Positions 61,771 to 64,000 of a DNA stretch of 64,000 nucleotides are shown here, piece by piece; the stretch's first letter is position 1, and every line of letters begins with the position of its first letter. This stretch comes from Halictus rubicundus (taxonomy: Eukaryota > Arthropoda > Insecta > Hymenoptera > Halictidae): assembly GCF_050948215.1 (NCBI RefSeq), contig NW_027488637.1, positions 558,001 through 622,000 of the forward strand, written 5' to 3'. The notes beneath the pieces were generated by a model that was not told the DNA's origin, did no database searches, and worked only from the letters and a program-made list of their open reading frames with translations. A program made the position numbers and the translations under genes.

Positions 61771-64000
61771 ATCCTAACCTATCCCCTATCCTATCCTATC
61801 CTCTATCCTATAATATCCTCTATCCTATGCAATCCTCTATCCTATCCTATCCTCTATCCTATCCTATCCTCTATCCTATCCTCTATCCTATCCTCTATCC
61901 TATCCTATCCTCAATCCTATCCTATCCCCTATCCTATCCTATCCTATAGCCTATCCTATCCTCTATCCTATTCTACCGTTTGTCCTATCCTATCCTCTAT
62001 CCTATTCTACCGTTTGTCCTATCCTATCCTCAATCCTATCCTATCCCCTATCCTATCCTATCCTCTATCCTATTTCACTCCTCTATCCTATCCAATACCC
62101 TATCCTATCCTGAATCCTATCCTATCCCGTATCCTATCCTATCCTATCCTATTCTAACCTCTATCGTATACTACCATTTGTCCTATCCTATCCTCTAACC
62201 TATCCTATCCTCTATCCTATAATATCATATATCCTACCCTATCCTCTATCCTATCCTATCCTCTATCCTATAATAACATATATCCTATCCTATCCTCTAT
62301 CCTATCCTATCCTCTATCCTATAATATCATATATCCTATCGTATCCTATATCCTATCCTATCCTCTATCCTATCCTATCCTCTATCCTATCCTATCCTCT
62401 AGCCGATCCTATCCTCTATCCTATCCTATCCTCTATCCTATCCTATCCTATCCTCAATCCTATCCTATCCTCTATCCTATCCAATCGTCTATCCTATAAT
62501 ATCCTCTATCCTATCCTATCCTGAATGCTATTATGTATCCTATCCAATCCTCTATCTTATCCAATCCTCTATCCCATAATATCCTCTATTCTATCCAATT
62601 CTCTATCCTATCCATTCCTCTATTCTATAATATCCTCTATCCTATCCAATCCTCTATCCTATCCTCTATATTATCCTATCCTCTATCCTATCCTATCCTT
62701 TATCCTATAATATCCTCTATCCTATCCTATCCTCTGTTGTACCCTATTTTCTATCCTATCGTATCGTCTATCCTATCCTATCCTCTATCCTATCCTATCC
62801 TCTATCCTATCCTATCCTCAATCCTATCCTATCCCCTATCCTATCCTATCCTCTATCCTATCCTATCCTCTGTCGTATCGTATTTTCTGTCCTATCCTAT
62901 CTTCTATCCTATCCTATCCTCTATCCTATCCTATAATCTATCCTATCGTATCCTCTATCCTATCCTATCCCGTATCCTATCCTATCCTATCCTATTCTAT
63001 CCTCTATCGTATACTACCGTTTGTCCTATCCTATCCTCTAACCTATCCTATCCTCTATCCTATAATATCATATATCCTACCCTATCCTCTATCCTATCCT
63101 ATCCTCTATCCTATCTTATCCTCTAGCCGATCCTATCCTCTATCCTATCCTATCCTCTATCCTATCCTATCCTATCCTCAATCCTATCCTATCCTCTATC
63201 CTATCCAATCGTCTATCCTATAATATCCTCTATCCTATCCTATCCTGAATGATATTATGTATCCTATCCAATCCTCTATCTTATCCAATCCTCTATCCCA
63301 TAATATCCTCTATTCTATCCAATTTTCTATCCTATCCATTCCTCTATTCTATAATATCCTCTATCCAATCAAATCCTCTATCCTATCCTCTATATTATCC
63401 TATCCTCTATCCTATCCTATCCTTTATCCTATAATATCCTCTATCCTATCCTATCCTCTGTTGTATCCTATAATCTATCCTATCCTATCCTCTATCCTAT
63501 CCTAACCTCTATCATATCCTATCCTCTATCCTATCCTATCCTCAATCTTATCCTATCCTCTATCCTATAATATCCTCAATCCTATCCAATCCTCTATCCT
63601 ATCCAATCATCTATCCTATAATATCCTCTATACTATCCAATCCTCTATCCTGTCCTCTATCCTATCCTCTATCTTATCCAATCCTCTATCCCATAATATC
63701 CTCTATTCTATCGAATCCTCTATTCTATAATATCCTCTATCCTATCCAATCCTCTATCCTATCCTCTATGCTATCCTATCCTCTATCCTATCCTATCCTC
63801 TACCCTAAAATATTCTCTATCCTATCCTATCCTCTATCCTATTGTATCCTCTATCGTATCCCATCCTCTATCCTATCCTATCCTCTATCCTATCCTATCC
63901 TCTATCCTATCCTATCCTCTATCCTATCCTATCCTCTATCCTATAATATCATATATCCTATCCTATCCTATATCCTATCCTATCCTCTATCCTATCCTAT
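61771..64000. repeat. CTATC-pentamer satellite array, right block
   Basis: Satellite continuing to the window edge. The first 16 bases are the second copy of the R1-fragment target duplication. Sequence near 62208-63000 copies 60005-60837 (spacing 2203 to 2186 bp), and landmarks recur again 724 bp later (62525/63249). ACCGTTTGT modules lie near 61976, 62010 and 63018. No gene is seen. Confidence 0.95.

Overview
The window looks like insect heterochromatin. About 46 of the 64 kb (roughly 72%) is one simple satellite. The rest is retrotransposons inserted in it or lying at its edge. No host protein gene, tRNA or rRNA was recognised. The retroelement types (R1-clade non-LTR elements and a Ty3/gypsy element) fit an arthropod, most likely an insect. 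A hymenopteran such as an ant is a guess from family resemblance only.

Layout: (1) 1-3982, minus strand: an R1-clade non-LTR retrotransposon with intact ORF1 (gag-like, three zinc knuckles) and an ORF2 (endonuclease plus reverse transcriptase) that is open to the window edge. (2) 3983-6617: about 2.6 kb of non-satellite, mostly AT-rich sequence, possibly the long 5' UTR of that element. (3) 6618-35752 and 36824-50689: the satellite, whose plus strand is runs of the pentamer CTATC broken by CT. The commonest unit is 17 bp (three pentamers plus CT). The array is built into several higher-order families with periods near 3670, 1876/1859, 1648 and 1438 bp. (4) 35753-36823: a 1071-bp TG...CA insertion with a 5-bp target duplication, read as a solo LTR. 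(5) 50690-60004, minus strand: a complete gypsy element with two 1506-bp LTRs that look identical by eye, a tRNA-Lys-type primer site, gag, pol in the -1 frame, a third ORF of unknown function, and a 4-bp target duplication. (6) 60838-61770, minus strand: a 5'-truncated copy of a different, GC-rich R1-clade element with a 22-nt poly(A) tail and a 16-17 bp target duplication. (7) 60005-60837 and 61771-64000: more satellite.

The coding elements all read on the minus strand, which is the G-rich (GGATA) strand of the satellite. GGATA differs by one base from GGTTA, a rotation of the insect telomere repeat TTAGG. R1-clade elements include the known telomere-repeat specialists TRAS and SART. The pairing of R1-clade elements with a telomere-like satellite is therefore the most interesting biological question here. 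The many long forward reading frames in the satellite are a by-product of a repeat without stop codons and are not annotated as genes.
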